Of a stretch of 64,000 nt of DNA, positions 11,739-24,700 are shown piece by piece (within the stretch, counting starts at the first letter, position 1; each line of letters begins with the position of its first letter). The notes beneath the pieces were generated by a model, which saw nothing but the letters and a program-made list of their open reading frames with translations, ran no database searches and was not told where the DNA came from. The position numbers were made by a program, and so were the translations under genes. The stretch is from Fallopia convolvulus (lineage: Eukaryota; Streptophyta; Magnoliopsida; Caryophyllales; Polygonaceae). Where the stretch lies: assembly GCA_964016875.1 (NCBI GenBank), contig OZ024726.1:53561325-53625324 (forward strand), read 5' to 3'.

Positions 11739-13689
11739 CTAGCAGTGGGCCCGTGCTTTGCACGGGGGCCCAGATTTTGTTGGGCCATTTTTTTAGTATG
11801 TAGGTGTTATTTATATTTATAAATGAGCCTGAGTATTTGGGAGGTAGGTGTTAAAAAAGTAGATAATTTAATAGAAGTAATAGGTTTGTCTTTTTTAAAG
11901 ATGGTCGATGCATAGTATTGGTTTAAAAAACCCTAAGTTGTGTGAAATATTTCTGTTAGCACAATGATATTTAAGGTGGTGAAAGTAAGCCGTGAATAAA
12001 TTACAAGGTAAGTGAGCAACAACTATTAGGCAATCTGATTTGCATCAACAAGCAAAAAAAATAGAAGATTTTCATTAGGATCAAAGGTGGTATGAATTTG
12101 TGTAATTAAAGGTACGTATTCCATGGTATTAGCTATATCAACAGAGCAAATACAAAAAATTATCAACCAAAAAGAATATGGACATTGAAAGATTCAGTGT
12201 AAGATAAATTTGCAAGCAACCCATATTCTTGATGATGTTGGTGTGTGAAGTCCTCTCCCCTGAGATTTTAAGTAAATTCACAAAGACAACCAAATTCAGA
12301 TAGAACATAAAGATGCAAAGCAAGTGACAAGGCTATCTTACAAAGACTACCTTTTTCAATCTAGCGGTACTCTTATGAATTCCTTGATGTACGCATTACA
12401 TAATATAACCAGAGAAAAAACTTGCTAACTCTCCAAATCAGATTCACCCTTAAGTGTGTACCTATAGTATAAATTTAGTCAAAAGTTGCAAAATAAGTAA
12501 CCTACTGATATTGATGCCATCTCTATTCTCTAGTAGGTTCTTAATGTACACTTTTGACCACATAAGGCATTTGGAGATTAAACTTATCAGTCTTCAGATA
12601 CACAAGCTCTTTAATGTTCGCTTGTGTTTAAATAGAGTCATACTTGCAAACCAACTAATCCTGTTGAACTTGATGTCTATTGTATATGATAGTGAGAACC
12701 TTCTAATATCCTCCAACCAGTTCTCAATTTATATGTTTTCAATACATGTACTGTTCCGAAATCATCACAATTCCTCTCTCAATTCATCCATATACCAGTA
12801 CAAAATCGAGATTAACACGTAATTGTGTTGTACATTTAAGTCATAAGCTGGTTCACCACCCTTCTACCATAGCTAGGCGATTGCACCTAATTTATTGTTG
12901 ATACTTTGATGAGTAATAAATTAAGTAGGCAAGCCAACAAATGAAGCAACAAAGCTAACTTACACTATAATCTCAAAGAATAAGAGATGAATTATGTGGA
13001 CCAATTCATGACTTTACCCTCCATGGCAAAGATGTGTATTATTTGTTTAAAAAAAAGTTATGCACAACAACTTTCTTCCTAACCCTTTATCTACGTAAAG
13101 GAGAGGAAAACATCTAAACAAAAAGCCAAATTATTTATAAAACAATGCAAAGCATGAGGAAGCTAATCAAGTGTTCAATTTAAGTGGTGCTTTTGATGTA
13201 TTCGAAGAACCTTACAAGGCTTAAAAAAAGATAAGGTATTGACATTAGAATATAAAGCACCTAACTTTTGAATGAATTTTACCTTTTATTATAAAAAAGA
13301 CCATGAATTTGTGTAGAAATGATAATCAAGCATCAAGAATTGATGGGTACAAAATAAAAGTTGAAAAATTCATCACCACATAGCATGAGATTCATGACCA
13401 AAAACCTAAAGAACATAGCTTTTGAATAAAATTTACCTTTTTATTATAAACCACATGAATTTGTTGCAAAGATGATAATCAAATATCTAGTATTGGTCCG
13501 TACTGGGTACAAATTAAAAGTTAAAAAATTATTCAGCACAGTTCTTTGTTACCAAATGAATGAAATTCATGAACACAAATTGAGCGGAAATGTAAAGAAC
13601 ATAACTTTGGAATGAAAATTTCATTTTATCATCTCAAAAACATGAATTTATTGAGCAATTGATAATCAAAGTATCAAGGATTGGTGGGT

Positions 13690-14090
13690 TTATGGTGTTC
13701 TTACTGCACAGAGAATGGATTTCACAAGAGCAGCACATTTGGGTTCAGAAATCTCCATTCTTTGAAACTGCTTTTGAAGCTGGAGATCTTTGGTTGAATC
13801 ACAACAGGAGCTTCCATAGTAAGAACAGAAGCTCAGAGGAGTCTTTGAAATGGTGGGTGCTCCTGTTTGCAAATTTCACACACATCAATTTCTAGAATCA
13901 GCCATTCTAAAACTAAAATCCCATGAAAAGTCAAGAAATCAAATCCTAGAAAGAAAAAAGCGAGAGAGAGGAAGAGAGCTAACTCAAATCTGTACACAAG
14001 GGAAGTCCAGAAGAAGGCAGAATGATGAACAGTAACACAAAGAAGGAAAGCAAAAGCCAGCAAATTCAGCCATGGATGAAAGCACAAAGA
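13690..14090 (-). other. Possible second captured fragment in H2
   Basis: On the minus strand this stretch looks like a leader followed by a start: a pyrimidine-rich segment, then an ATG near 13817 opening MEAPVVIQPKISSFKSSF, closed by a stop after about 31 codons. I do not recognise the product. It could be the first exon of a captured gene or chance. Confidence 0.25.
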
Positions 14091-14699
14091 GCTTCAGCTT
14101 AAGTTGAACCTGCACAAGATCAATTTATGGGTTATATCAGCAATTTTTTACTCAATCAAGTTAAACCCTTTTTTTACTGTATTTTATTTGTGCAAAAAAC
14201 AAAGGCTTAGGCTGGGAAAAAAAAGTCACATGTTCTCACAGACATTCGAGAATTTCTTAATTTATATATATAAAGTTTCTTTATTTCCTACTCTCCCATC
14301 TTCCTTATTAAATATGGTGTACCTAATTAATAACTTTCCCACCATTTTTTCTAAATATTTTCAACTTTCTTTAAATTTTTTGTGTCAATTGGGACTTTGG
14401 AAGATTATTTTTATGGATTCAGATAAGAGAGCTGAGCTGAGTGGTTGAGTTAGAATGTGTGGGAAATGAAGTTGAACTAATAAGTGCTAGCTAGTTTTAA
14501 AATGGTCAAAATTGTACCCTTTTTTAAAGACATGATCTTGAAAATGGTTGCTAGAAAAGATTACCTGATAATTGGTCCTCTGATTGTGATGTACACCATC
14601 TGTCTGGGTAAATCTTGCAAAGAATTCAGTAAAAAGATCAGAACTTCAGCCTTATATGATTGCTATAAAAAGCTCACATCTTTAAACTGGTGATGAGAT

Positions 14700-14912
14700 C
14701 ATAAACTGTCTGGGTGCCAAGTCTGGCTTCAAGATGTTTAAAGGCAACTTCACTGCAAGATTGAGCAATCCAGACCTGGGATCTGTGTACTCCTGATATA
14801 GCAGTGCACATATAAACTCATGACAGTGTCTTGGTAGAAGATCTTCAAACTTATCAGATGGAGAGCAATCCTTGAGCTTGAGCAACTCAGGCCACAATGC
14901 AAATTCATTCCA
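14700..14912 (-). pseudogene. Captured exon of a JMJ25-type histone H3K9 demethylase
   Basis: After an acceptor site (CAATAG at 14918-14913) the frame reads WNEFALWPELLKLKDCSPSD, continues with a LLPRH / FICALLYQEYTDPR / LLNLAVKLP block and ends near LKPDLAP. This is the conserved segment just before the JmjC core in JMJ25/JMJ27-like proteins, where the usual form is WPEMLKLKDWPPS...LKPDLGPKTYIAYG. Typical residues are replaced (for example C for W after LKD) and the frame stops about 20 codons beyond. No neighbouring demethylase exons are found, and the piece lies wholly inside Helitron H2. It is a captured, non-functional fragment. Confidence 0.8.
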
Positions 14913-16183
14913 CTATTGAGCCAAAAACACCTGTTATTAGTCAATCATTAATAAAATCTTAACAAAAATATTAGCTAGCTGTATTCCTAACTAAATTAGA
15001 ATTTAGACAACTTTGGTCTTTCTATGGCTGTCAAAGGTCATTATTTTATTTACCAAACTCCATCATAAATCAAATGTACTTGTACTTTGGTTCAAACCAG
15101 TAGACAAAAAAGAAGAATAGACAATTACTTATCTAGACGTAAAAACCAGCTGTTGCAAGTACCACATGAGTTAGACCATGCCAAGTCCATTGTAATCAAT
15201 AAATGAGCACAACAATCGATGCCCAAATAGCATAACCCAAATTATTTGTTTAAGATGGAACAATAACAAAATATACACATGTAAAGGCAAAGACATGAAA
15301 TCAAAATGTCAATTCAAATATAGGAAATGTGAATGAATAAGCAAGTACAGCAATCTATCTCAACCACAATCCCAATTGGTTATCTACACCTGCTTAAAAA
15401 AATATAGACTAATAATAAGATGAATACCATAATAGTGTGCAAGTACAACTTGTAATAAACCGAAAAAGAACCCGAATCAAGAGCTTTTATTTTGGTCAAT
15501 CAAGGTGACCAACCACTGAAATGGATTAGCACCCTATTCACCAGATGTTTTCCCAACCTACTTGTCTAAGCTCCAAATACCCCATTCTTCAGTATCAATT
15601 TTCATTGTTGGATTTCTTAAAAATATTATTCGACACCCTTTTATTGCTTAAGATTACTCTCAAATCCTGCCTCCTATAATCTGAAAAGTGAGAAGCTAAT
15701 GTTTTCAGGCTTATCTTTGAGAGGAAAACAAGAAAGAAACGAAAAGACCTTTAATATTGCTCACATTGGAAACAAAAAGAAAAATTATTCTCTTAGACAT
15801 TTCATCAAACACCATAAGTGCATGAATCTTAAGCTATAATTTTCAAACAATTGGAAGCCATAAATCCTCAAACGCCCATTAGGCATACGTAGTCGTTGAA
15901 TTCCTAACATCTAAAACCTACATCTATACGTTATGAAAGCAAAACACAATAAAGGAACATTAAGGAAGAAACAAACTTCCCAAATTCGAAATCCAATAAA
16001 AGATATATGAACACCTCAATTTATGAAACCCGAAGTTAAAATTAAGCATCCCTAAAACTGACCTTTTAACACAATTGACAAAGTACCATAAAGAGATATC
16101 AAAACCATCATAGAATCTCCCTCTAGCCTGGTCAATTGAGAAATAAGAACCACGGTTGACAGAAAGACATTAGGAAAAAAAAT

Positions 16184-16440
16184 TCAATTGAGAATGACAA
16201 GTTCAAACCGATCAATTTTGCAGACGAATTTGTAGACTCCGACGAGGCGGATAACATTTGCCGGCGGTGAAGAATTCTTTACCCCGATTCCGTCGTTTAG
16301 TCCTGATTGGCTCTGTGGTTGTGGTTGCCAAATGAACGACAAGTTGAAATCGATCAATTTTGCCGAGGCAGAGAAGATATTGCGGCGGTGAAAATTTCTC
16401 TCTGGCCTATCTGGTTCTATTAACGACCACACGATAGGTT
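16184..16440 (-). repeat. Imperfect tandem duplication near the H2 5' end
   Basis: Two similar blocks, each holding CGATCAATTTTGC followed by a (C)GGCGGTGAA word, lie about 130 bases apart. A frame of 82 codons crosses both but has no recognised domain. It may come from a captured gene leader. Confidence 0.35.
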
Positions 16441-16994
16441 TTAATACAAAATATTAGGAATTTCATTAATCCTAGAAAAATTGAGTAACCTTGCTTCAAT
16501 CGCCATCCATATTCATGTATCTCTGGTCAACCTCTTTGTTTGGTGGATAAAAGAGATGGGATAGAAATTATGAGGGAGGAGGATCAAATAGGAATGCTAG
16601 ATAAGAGGATAAGAGATAAACCAGATAAGAAAGCAAAGCTAAAGAGGATAAGAGATAAGTCAACCATGAGGTGGAGTAGAAGGTCGGTCGGCAATCGGAA
16701 CTGGGAGAAAGAAAGTAGGAGGTGGAGAACAAGAAAGCAGGAGAAAGGAGAAGAGAGTGGGACCGTACGATGAATTTTAAGCTATGTTATATAGCGCTAT
16801 GTAAAAGTAAACGGATCGGACTGATTTTACTACGTACGCTTTTACATTAGTATAGATATAGATATAGATATAGACTAGTAGGTAGATCTGTAGGTCGCGG
16901 GTCGGTCGTACGTATTGGGTTCGGATTGAGTTATTTCGGGTTCAGGTTGAATTGGATTCAGGTTGTAACGGATAAAATCGGGTCAGGTCACCAC

Positions 16995-17816
16995 GGATTT
17001 TTATGAAGCTGCTAGTTTTTCTGAAGTTGTAAAGCATGCTTCTTGGAGAGAGGCAATGAAGTGAAATTGACGCTCTTATAAACAAACACTTGGGTGGCCG
17101 CACCTTTACCTTCTGATAAGAAGACTATTGGTTGCATATGGGTGTATCAGATTAAATATCGTTTTGATGGTGCGATTGAGCGCTACAAGGCTCGTTTACT
17201 TGTTCTCGGAAATAAGCAGGTTGAAGGTATTGATTTTACTGAAACCTTTGCTCATGTTGCTAAAATGAGTATTCTTCGTTTTTCTATTTGTGCCTGCTAT
17301 TCGTGGATGGGAACTTCATTAGATGGATATTCACAATGCCTTCCTACATGGTGATTTAACTGAGAAAGTGCACATGTTACCATCGCTTGGTTATACAGGA
17401 ATTCCTATCGGGCATGTCTACAAGCTTCAGAAATCATTATATGGGCTTTGTTATAGGCTCCTAGAAATTGGTTCTCTAAAGTGGCCACTTCTCTACGTTC
17501 TTTCGGGTTTGAGTATAGTTCTGCTAATTATTCTCTATTCTCACTGACTCGTTATGGTAGCACATTAAACGTTCTTGTCTACGTGGACAACTTGATTATT
17601 GCATGTAACATTTCATCTGCTATTGCTACTTTCAAGCAATACTTGAGTTCTTGCTTTTTTCACATGAAGAATTTGGGTGCTCTTATGTATTTTCTTAGTT
17701 TGGAGATTGCTCGCAATAATTCAAGCATATTCCTATCTAAGAGGAAATACGCTCTTAAAATTATTGCTGAATCAGGATTACTGGCTCTAAGCCGCGTGAC
17801 TTTCTCATCGAAGAAA
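16995..17816 (+). pseudogene. Decayed Ty1/copia reverse-transcriptase fragment
   Basis: Successive frames give recognisable copia RT blocks: KTIGCIWVYQIKYRFDGAIE, YKARLLVLGNKQVEGIDF, MDIHNAFLHGDLTEKVHM, KLQKSLYGL, then YVDNLIIA (where YVDD is usual) and a MKNLGALMYFLSLEIAR block. The second Asp of the RT active site is Asn, and several frameshifts and an early stop break the frame. No LTRs were found nearby, so this is an old solo fragment just outside the 5' end of Helitron H2. Confidence 0.88.
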
Positions 17817-19072
17817 TAACAAACACTCTGCATTACTCTCAACTGAATTCTATCTTTCTTCTCCTTCTATCTTGCTATTCTCGTTCTTTCTTTACCTTTC
17901 AACCTGAATTCTCCCCGCTCTTTATGTGAATCCCTAAGAATATTACAAACTTCTAGTTCAGGGTACAATCCGTAAGGAGGAACCCTAATTCTTACCTTTC
18001 TTTATAAAAAGAGGTTATAATATCAATTGGAAATCCTAGTCCTAATAAGATAACAAATTTATTTATTTATTTGATTACTTATGAGGATAATTATAAAGAT
18101 ATTACAAGGATAATGATATTTTTAAAACAAATTAACTTTTATTATTATAATTTAATTTTTAAAAATCATTTACATGGATAATTGGATATATATAAAGGAA
18201 AAGATAATTTATTTTTATTGATATTTTAATTAAATATCTATTTTAATATATGATCATGTGTCGCAACATGGTAATTTTATTCATATCTTTAAATAAAACT
18301 TGAGAAATTTAGCTAGAAATTGTCATTGAAGAAAAATAAAACTTACAAGAGTCAAATTGATCTTCAATTGCAAACTAGGGTTTTGTCTCCCATAAATCTC
18401 CAAACTCAATCAAACTTAGAACACAAGAATAATAGATAGCATATCATCCTTCAAAGAAACCCTAGGAAAAGTATTTATATCGTATCTAAAAACATCCAAG
18501 AATACTAATAAGGTCGGCCCATAAGATCACACGGGGGCCCGAGTTAGCGTCGGATCAACGCGCCAGAGCGCGGTCGCGCTATGAGGCTTTTGGCCGCGCT
18601 TTGGCTGCAGCAACTTTAGTGACACTTTGGAGGCTGTTTTGATCCCTTTCGAGTTGGAATTTGGACTCGGAGTAAAAATATGAATTGTAGCTCTTCGAGT
18701 TAGCTTTCCAGTGATACCAAATTCAGCTTCATCCTACCACTGTAGCTCCCAAACCAAGCATTGCAAGATAGAGGTGTCAAAATAAGACTGCAATGCTTGG
18801 CCCGGATTTAAGCGTTCTTCTCACACAAGCTCTTGCGCCTTAGCTCTTTCAATCTTCACTTGTATCACTCTAAGCTTCATCAAACTCCGCCATAGCTTCA
18901 TATCCACCATGCTTCACCTTCCAACCTGCAATAAAGCACACAAACACGTAGATTCCGAACTAAACCGAAATAAAACCTAAACTACAACTTGAAGCGAAAA
19001 TCTAGCTAAACATGCATAAAACGAGAATAAAAACATGCTCTAACAACTACATCTATATGCTCTATCACTATG
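17817..19072. other. Repeat-like spacer, no gene
   Basis: The left part may be residual copia tail. From about 18300 to 19010 the sequence is richer in GC, with words such as GCGCGGTCGCGCT, and resembles non-coding parts of LTR elements or a dispersed repeat. I found no paired ends and no coding frame. Confidence 0.4.
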
Positions 19073-19426
19073 TAGGGATGCTCACTGGTCGAGTCGGGTC
19101 GGGTCGACCCGACCCGCAACCCGATTTACGGTCGCGGGTTGACCCGCAACCCGCAATTTTGGGTCGGGTCGTTGCGGGTCAGGTCGGGTTGCGGGTCGCC
19201 CCGATTTTTTTATAAAAAAAAGTTTATATATTAATAAAATTATAAAAATATATATTTTTAAAAAATATTGCGGGTCGACCCGCAACCCGCGCGGGTTTAA
19301 CCCGACCCGACGCGCGACCCGCAAAATAAAAAAATAGATATTCGGGTCGCAGGTCGACCCACAACCCGCAATTTACGGGTCGTGTCGGTGCGGGTTGCGA
19401 GCGACCCGACCCGTTGAACATCCCTA
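19073..19426. mobile_element. hAT-type MITE rich in GGGTC/GACCC
   Basis: A 354-bp element with ends TAGGGATGCTCA and TGAACATCCCTA (inverted repeats with one mismatch). It is flanked by TCACTATG (19065-19072) and ACGCTATG (19427-19434), an 8-bp target duplication with two mismatches. The body is mostly GGGTCG/CGACCC words in both orientations around an AT-rich centre, so it could fold into long hairpins. It has no coding capacity. Confidence 0.8.
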
Positions 19427-19529
19427 ACGCTATGTATACCCGATATGTTGTTTTAATTTTTATTTATTTATAAAACATTGAATAAAAATAGATATTAAAT
19501 ATACTTGTAGTTTTTAATTTAAAAGCTTA

Positions 19530-21165
19530 CTAGTATGTATTCCCGTACCTTGTACGGGTTTTTGCTTAAACAAAATATTAATAATAGCTTTTTTCTAGTA
19601 CATGAATTATCAAGGAACAAATGATCATGATCTTCGGGCGCAAATTAATTTTTAATTTGTATATAATTAAGATAAACTTAAAGGTTTTTTAGAATCTAGA
19701 ACTCTTTTTTAATAGTAATATCCCAATTTAATAATAAATCAAGTTATCTTAAATAAATTATTTTAATAAAATCATCTTTTAAGTTGTTCTAGAATTTAGA
19801 ACTTTTTATTATTATTAATATTCAAACTGAATAATACTTAAAAAAATTAAATCAAGTTATCTTAAACAAATTATGTGAATCAGTTTTTTTTTTGTTTAAC
19901 AAATCAATAAATCAATGCAAATAATTTATTTTTTGAGATATAAATAAAATATTTATACATTGGTCTACAATTAGATTTCAACGAATCAAAAATAGCCCAA
20001 TTATATAGGATATTAGAAAGATGGATGATGTGTAGAGCTGTCAAAAGCTGACCCGACCCGAAAAACCGACCCGAACCGCACAAAAATTTTAGAGTTAAGG
20101 CCCGAAAATTTGAACCCGAAAACCCAAAATAAACCGAACCCGATAGACCCGAAATCCGTTGGGTGCAAACCCAAAACCCGTTGGGTTGACACGATTTGTT
20201 ATATTTTTTGAATATATATAATATATTTCAAAAATTATAATATATTTTATTATTAAAATATTTAAAAATAATAGATTATTATTAAATATCATTTTTTAAA
20301 TAAAATAATATTTCAATAATGGTAAAAAAAATCGATTTTCTTGACTTGTTGGGCCGACCCGACCCGCCCGAAAACCCGAAATAACCCGACCCGATTTGAC
20401 CGATGACCCGTTACGACCCGAACCCGACACAACCCGAACTTGAAATAACCGGACCCGAACCCGACCTGACCGACCCGTTTGACAGCTCTAATGATATGGT
20501 TCAATGTGTGGTTGACATGTGTCATTTTATATAGGATATTTTTAACAAACTATACATATTTTATCTACAATAAATTATTATTTCCAAAAATAATAAATAT
20601 AAATAATATAGGCGGGAATATTTTTATAAAACATTACATATTTTATCTTAAAAAATTATTTATCTAAAAATAATGAATAAAAATTAATATATACAAAGAT
20701 TTTTTTAAAAAACTAATATATTGATTGTTTTATTTAACATATAAATATAAAGAATTAAAAATAATCTACTTATATTCCAACCAATCAGATTGATTTTAAA
20801 AAGATGGGTGATATGATTTAACATATAAATACTAAAAGTAAAATAAATATCCTAATATTTGTATAATATATAACATAAAAAATATCTGAATAATCTTCCT
20901 ATTTATAATATCCAAAAATTAAAGATTATTTTTAAAAAATTAATGGTTATTTTACCAAATTCAAATTTTATAGAATATTTCACATGGATATAAATAATAA
21001 TTTTATTATATGTGGGATCTACAATTATTTTTAATCTATAAAAATACCCAATTAAATTTCAACCAATCAAATTGGTTTAAAAAAAAAAGGTGTTGTGGTC
21101 CAATCTAAAAACGACATGTGTCGTTTAATAATTTTTTTAACCTCCGCTTTAGTATATAGTTATGA
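19530..21165 (-). mobile_element. Helitron H3 (non-autonomous)
   Basis: On the minus strand it starts TCATAACTATATACTAAAGC at 21165 (host A opposite 21166) and ends CTAG at 19533-19530 (host T opposite 19529). A CCCGTAC/GTACGGG hairpin with a 3-base loop (19542-19558) lies 8 bases before the 3' end. The 1636-bp body is AT-rich and non-coding, and hosts a nested hAT MITE at 20033-20490. Confidence 0.78.
20033..20490. mobile_element. hAT-type MITE rich in ACCCG, nested in H3
   Basis: A 458-bp element with ends TAGAGCTGTCAAA and TTTGACAGCTCTA, a perfect 13-bp inverted repeat. The flanks are ATGATGTG (20025-20032) and ATGATATG (20491-20498), an 8-bp target duplication with one mismatch. Both arms consist of ACCCG/CCCGA words around an AT-rich core. 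The sequence is related to the element at 34118-34537. Confidence 0.87.
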
Positions 21166-21249
21166 TATATATTTACAAATTATATAATGAAATTTAAAAT
21201 TTATGTTATTAAATTTAATATTTGTAAACTTTTTTAAAGTTTAAAATAT

Positions 21250-21415
21250 ATTTTTTATGATAAACGAGACTCCGTTAACAACCCGATAGACAACGAGGAT
21301 TCCCCGCCCCGTTCTCCGCGGAGATTAAATGGGGACGAGGCGGGGATGAGGGACATAATAGTATATCGAAGATGGAGCCGTGGTCCTGCCCCGCCCCGCC
21401 CATATGTGCATCCCT
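21250..21415. mobile_element. Partial hAT-type MITE
   Basis: Text rich in CCCCGCC and GGGGACGAGG ends in GTGCATCCCTA at 21415, like the TAGGGATG ends of the family at 19073. No matching left end is found, so it is truncated. It lies about 350 bp upstream of the SF3B2 start codon. Confidence 0.5.
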
Positions 21416-21760
21416 AGTTTTTGTTGACCTTGAATCCCCAATCGATCTCAAAAAAAAAAACCTGAGGTGACCCATACTCACACCACAACTTTGCTCATAA
21501 ATCTCAACAAGGGATTGAGATTTGAGTCTCAATTTCAGCCTCCGATCCAAAAGTTGAGGACCGACCCACCACTTTTGGGCCTTGACTAGATATTGCAAAA
21601 AGCCCATGTTCACCTTAGTACATAAAAAGTTCCCTGCTTCGGCTTCCTCCTATCCCCTCAATCGTTCGCAAGTAAGTCTCAAACAAATCTTTCTTCCTCG
21701 ACCGCCCTACCTTTCAATCGGTGCGCGAAATTCACACACAGCGACAGAGGGCAGCCAACG

Positions 21761-24700
21761 ATGGCGGCGGAGACCGCGAACGGGGCCGTGGAGGCTGCGC
21801 CGACGTACCAAAACGGTGGCATGAACGGTGGTATGAATGCAAACCCTAACGCCGGCAAGAAGTCCAAGGAGAACGAGCGCCGGCGCCGCCGGCGCAAGCA
21901 GAAGAAGAACCGCAAGCAAGACGATGAGAGCGGAGGCGACGGAGATGGCGATGCCAAAGAGAACTCCAATCCTCAGCAGGTATCTTTCGAGTCCTTTAAT
22001 TGTTCGTTTTGATTTTATGTTGCCTGTTGCGACTGCTTTTTCATGATTCAGTTTAGATCTAAGCTTTTTCATGATTCAGTTTAGTGGAGTTGCCCTATCT
22101 CGATTGGAAGATCCAGTTCATCTAATTAAAATCCGTTTGCCTGTTTCCTAAACTTTATCAAAAAGTGAAGATAGGCTGATGTCCATTCTGCTGAGTTTTA
22201 GTCCTAAGGTGATTGTGTATTGTTTTGTAAGGTCAAGAAGGACGAGGTCAAGGAGGACGTTGAAATAGAATATATACCCGGTTTTAAAGAAGTAGATCCT
22301 GAATTGCTTGAGGTATACAAGAGTGTTCTCCAGAAGTTGAGTTTTGGTGAAGCCGAAGGATCTGAGGTAAATAACATGTGCTTGCCACTCTAGTGATTGG
22401 GTTCTTACACTTGAGAATTTATATGGACTCATTGTTTTGTGTGTTTTTGTTTTTGCTGTCACTCAGGACGATGACAAGAAGGATGAAGCATCACAAGATG
22501 CAGATGAGAAGAAGAAAGCTGATTCGGATTCTGATGATGAAGAACAAGATAACCAACAGAAAGAAAAGGGAGTTTCGAACAAAAAGAAAAAGGTTAGACC
22601 ATTGAGCATAATAGATATCCTCTGAACATGTTTTTGTTTTCAAATATTGGTCAAATGATATATATTTTTTTTCCTGTTTCTTGTGGCAGCTTCAACGACG
22701 TATGAAGATTGCTGAGTTAAAGCAGATTTGTTCCAAACCTGATGTGGTGGAGGTGGGTGACAATGAGTTTTAATCTATTGTTTCCTTCTATACTTGTATC
22801 ATTATACGATGCTTGTTGAGCTCTGCAAAAAAAACCGAAAGTAGCATTGATATCATGTTTATTTTTCAATCTGCTATCCAAATCCAAAAGATAAATGACT
22901 ATTTGAGTGATACAAAGATAAGAATGAATGATAGATGTAGTGTCTAAAATTTGTATGAACAATGTAATTACGATGAAGTGATAATTTTCATTGAAATTGG
23001 TAATGAACATGCTGATCAATTATATAGAGTGTATTGTTCATGAATGTGAAAACTTTGTAAGAAACTAATTGCCTTTGAAGGCTTAGGTGAAGGGTTGTAG
23101 GAGAAGCTTTTTTCCAAGACTGTGTGAGAGCGCTATTGACAGTGACGGTTATAGCAATATGACTACCATCAGTTCTTGTGAAGAAGCAATAAAGGGGAAT
23201 TTTTTTTTACTCTCATTGGTCACATTGTGATAAGTTACAGATTTGACATTTGTAATGCTATTCTTGCGCAATTTGCTTAGCTGTTTTAGTTGGTTATTAT
23301 ATTTTATGTCTCTTTCATTCTCATTTTGTATTCACATTATCTTATATGATGATTGTAGATATGGGATGCAACTTCTGCTGACCCAAAGTTGCTCGTATAT
23401 TTGAAATCTTATCGAAATACTGTTCCCGTGCCACGGCATTGGTCTCAAAAGAGGAAATATTTGCAGGTTAGTATATCTGGTTATAATACTCTTTATATTT
23501 CAAATATACATGCATATATGTTGGTGGACTCATTTTGTGGATTTTTAGGGTGTGGGTGGGGAAAGATAGTGCTGATAAGGTTTCTCTTATACGAATATAT
23601 GTGATTCTTGCAGGGGGACGGCTGTGACAGTCATGGAGCCAGATCATGTAGGTGTTTGTGAAAGGGAACCTTTGAATGATCTCTCTTTTGATGAGTTTTG
23701 ATAGTCTGGGTTGGGATTCAGAAGATTTATCTATACCATATTAGGTTTCATGTATCCAAGAGTGTTTAAACTCAATAAACCTGTTAGATATTGTGTTAGC
23801 TGTTTGGTGCTTCATCGTGAGGATATTCTTATATTTAAATTCATAACCCTGCCATTGTTCTAGATCTTGACACCAAGATTGTAGAGTTATCCAACAGTAG
23901 TCTTGATATAAATCAATATTGTTACACAGATTACATCTTGTGGCTTATATTATTAATGGAACTTGTATTGCAGGGTAAGCGCGGAATTGAGAAGCAGCCG
24001 TTTCAGCTTCCAGATTTTATTGCTGCAACTGGAATTGAAAAGATTAGACAGGTATTTGATAGTTAGCATTAGAGTGCTTGAATCCTCCATCAGTATGCTG
24101 TAATTGGGCAACAATATGCTGTTTGATGATGTCTTTACTGTGCCTAACTGGAAGATTTTTAAAGTACATGAATAACCAGTTTACATATTTCTTATTCATA
24201 GGCTTATATTGAAAAGGAGGACAGCAAGAAACTAAAGCAGAAGCAACGTGAACGCATGCAGCCAAAAATGGGAAAAATGGATATTGATTATCAGGTCTTC
24301 CCTCTTTTGCCTGCTTTAGATTCTAGCTCTTATATAATGTTAGTATTGCAATTGCTTGATTAGTCCATTGATATATGTCTATGTCTAAATAGTGTCTTTA
24401 TTCTTGTTTCCATTTTAGGTTCTCCATGATGCATTTTTCAAGTACCAGACTAAGCCAAAATTGACCACCTATGGTGACTTATATTACGAAGGCAAGGAAT
24501 TTGAGGTATAGTTTCATTAACCCTATTTATAGCTTTGTTTGTACATGTATATCTCTTCCTTGTTATGTAAACTAATGCCAGTACTCCCGATTGCCAACTC
24601 ATTTGAGGATTAATAGAAAGTGCTTCATAAAAGCTTGTATTTATGCCGCTTTGAGATTTTTGATAGATCCACATGTTCTTTTAATTGATCGTAAGCTATG

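Larger units (their letters stand above)
11739..16856 (-). mobile_element. Helitron H2 (non-autonomous, gene-carrying)
   Basis: Read on the minus strand, it starts TCTATACTAATGTAAAAGC (5' end at 16856, host A opposite 16857). It ends in CTAG at 11742-11739, followed by host T opposite 11738. A hairpin of CCCGTGC/GCACGGG with a 3-base loop (11750-11766) stands 7 bases before the CTAG end, the classic Helitron 3' signal. The 5118-bp body has no Rep or helicase but holds a recognisable JmjC-demethylase exon (14700-14912) and other gene-like scraps near 13690-14090 and 16190-16430. Both borders match the A|T insertion rule. Confidence 0.82.

Noticed and set aside
12454..12822. 122-codon plus-strand frame inside Helitron H2
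   Set aside because: Leu/Ile/Ser-rich translation typical of AT-rich non-coding DNA; no motif or splice context.
19082..19421. Frames rich in GRVDP/RPD repeats in the MITE
   Set aside because: Translation of simple pentamer arms of a transposon, not a gene.
19073..20490. ACCCG arrays as telomere-like or satellite DNA
   Set aside because: The unit is not the plant telomere repeat TTTAGGG and the arrays end exactly at inverted repeats with target duplications.
21679..22072. Minus-strand frames opposite SF3B2 exon 1
   Set aside because: Arg/Leu-rich antisense shadows of a Lys/Glu-rich exon.
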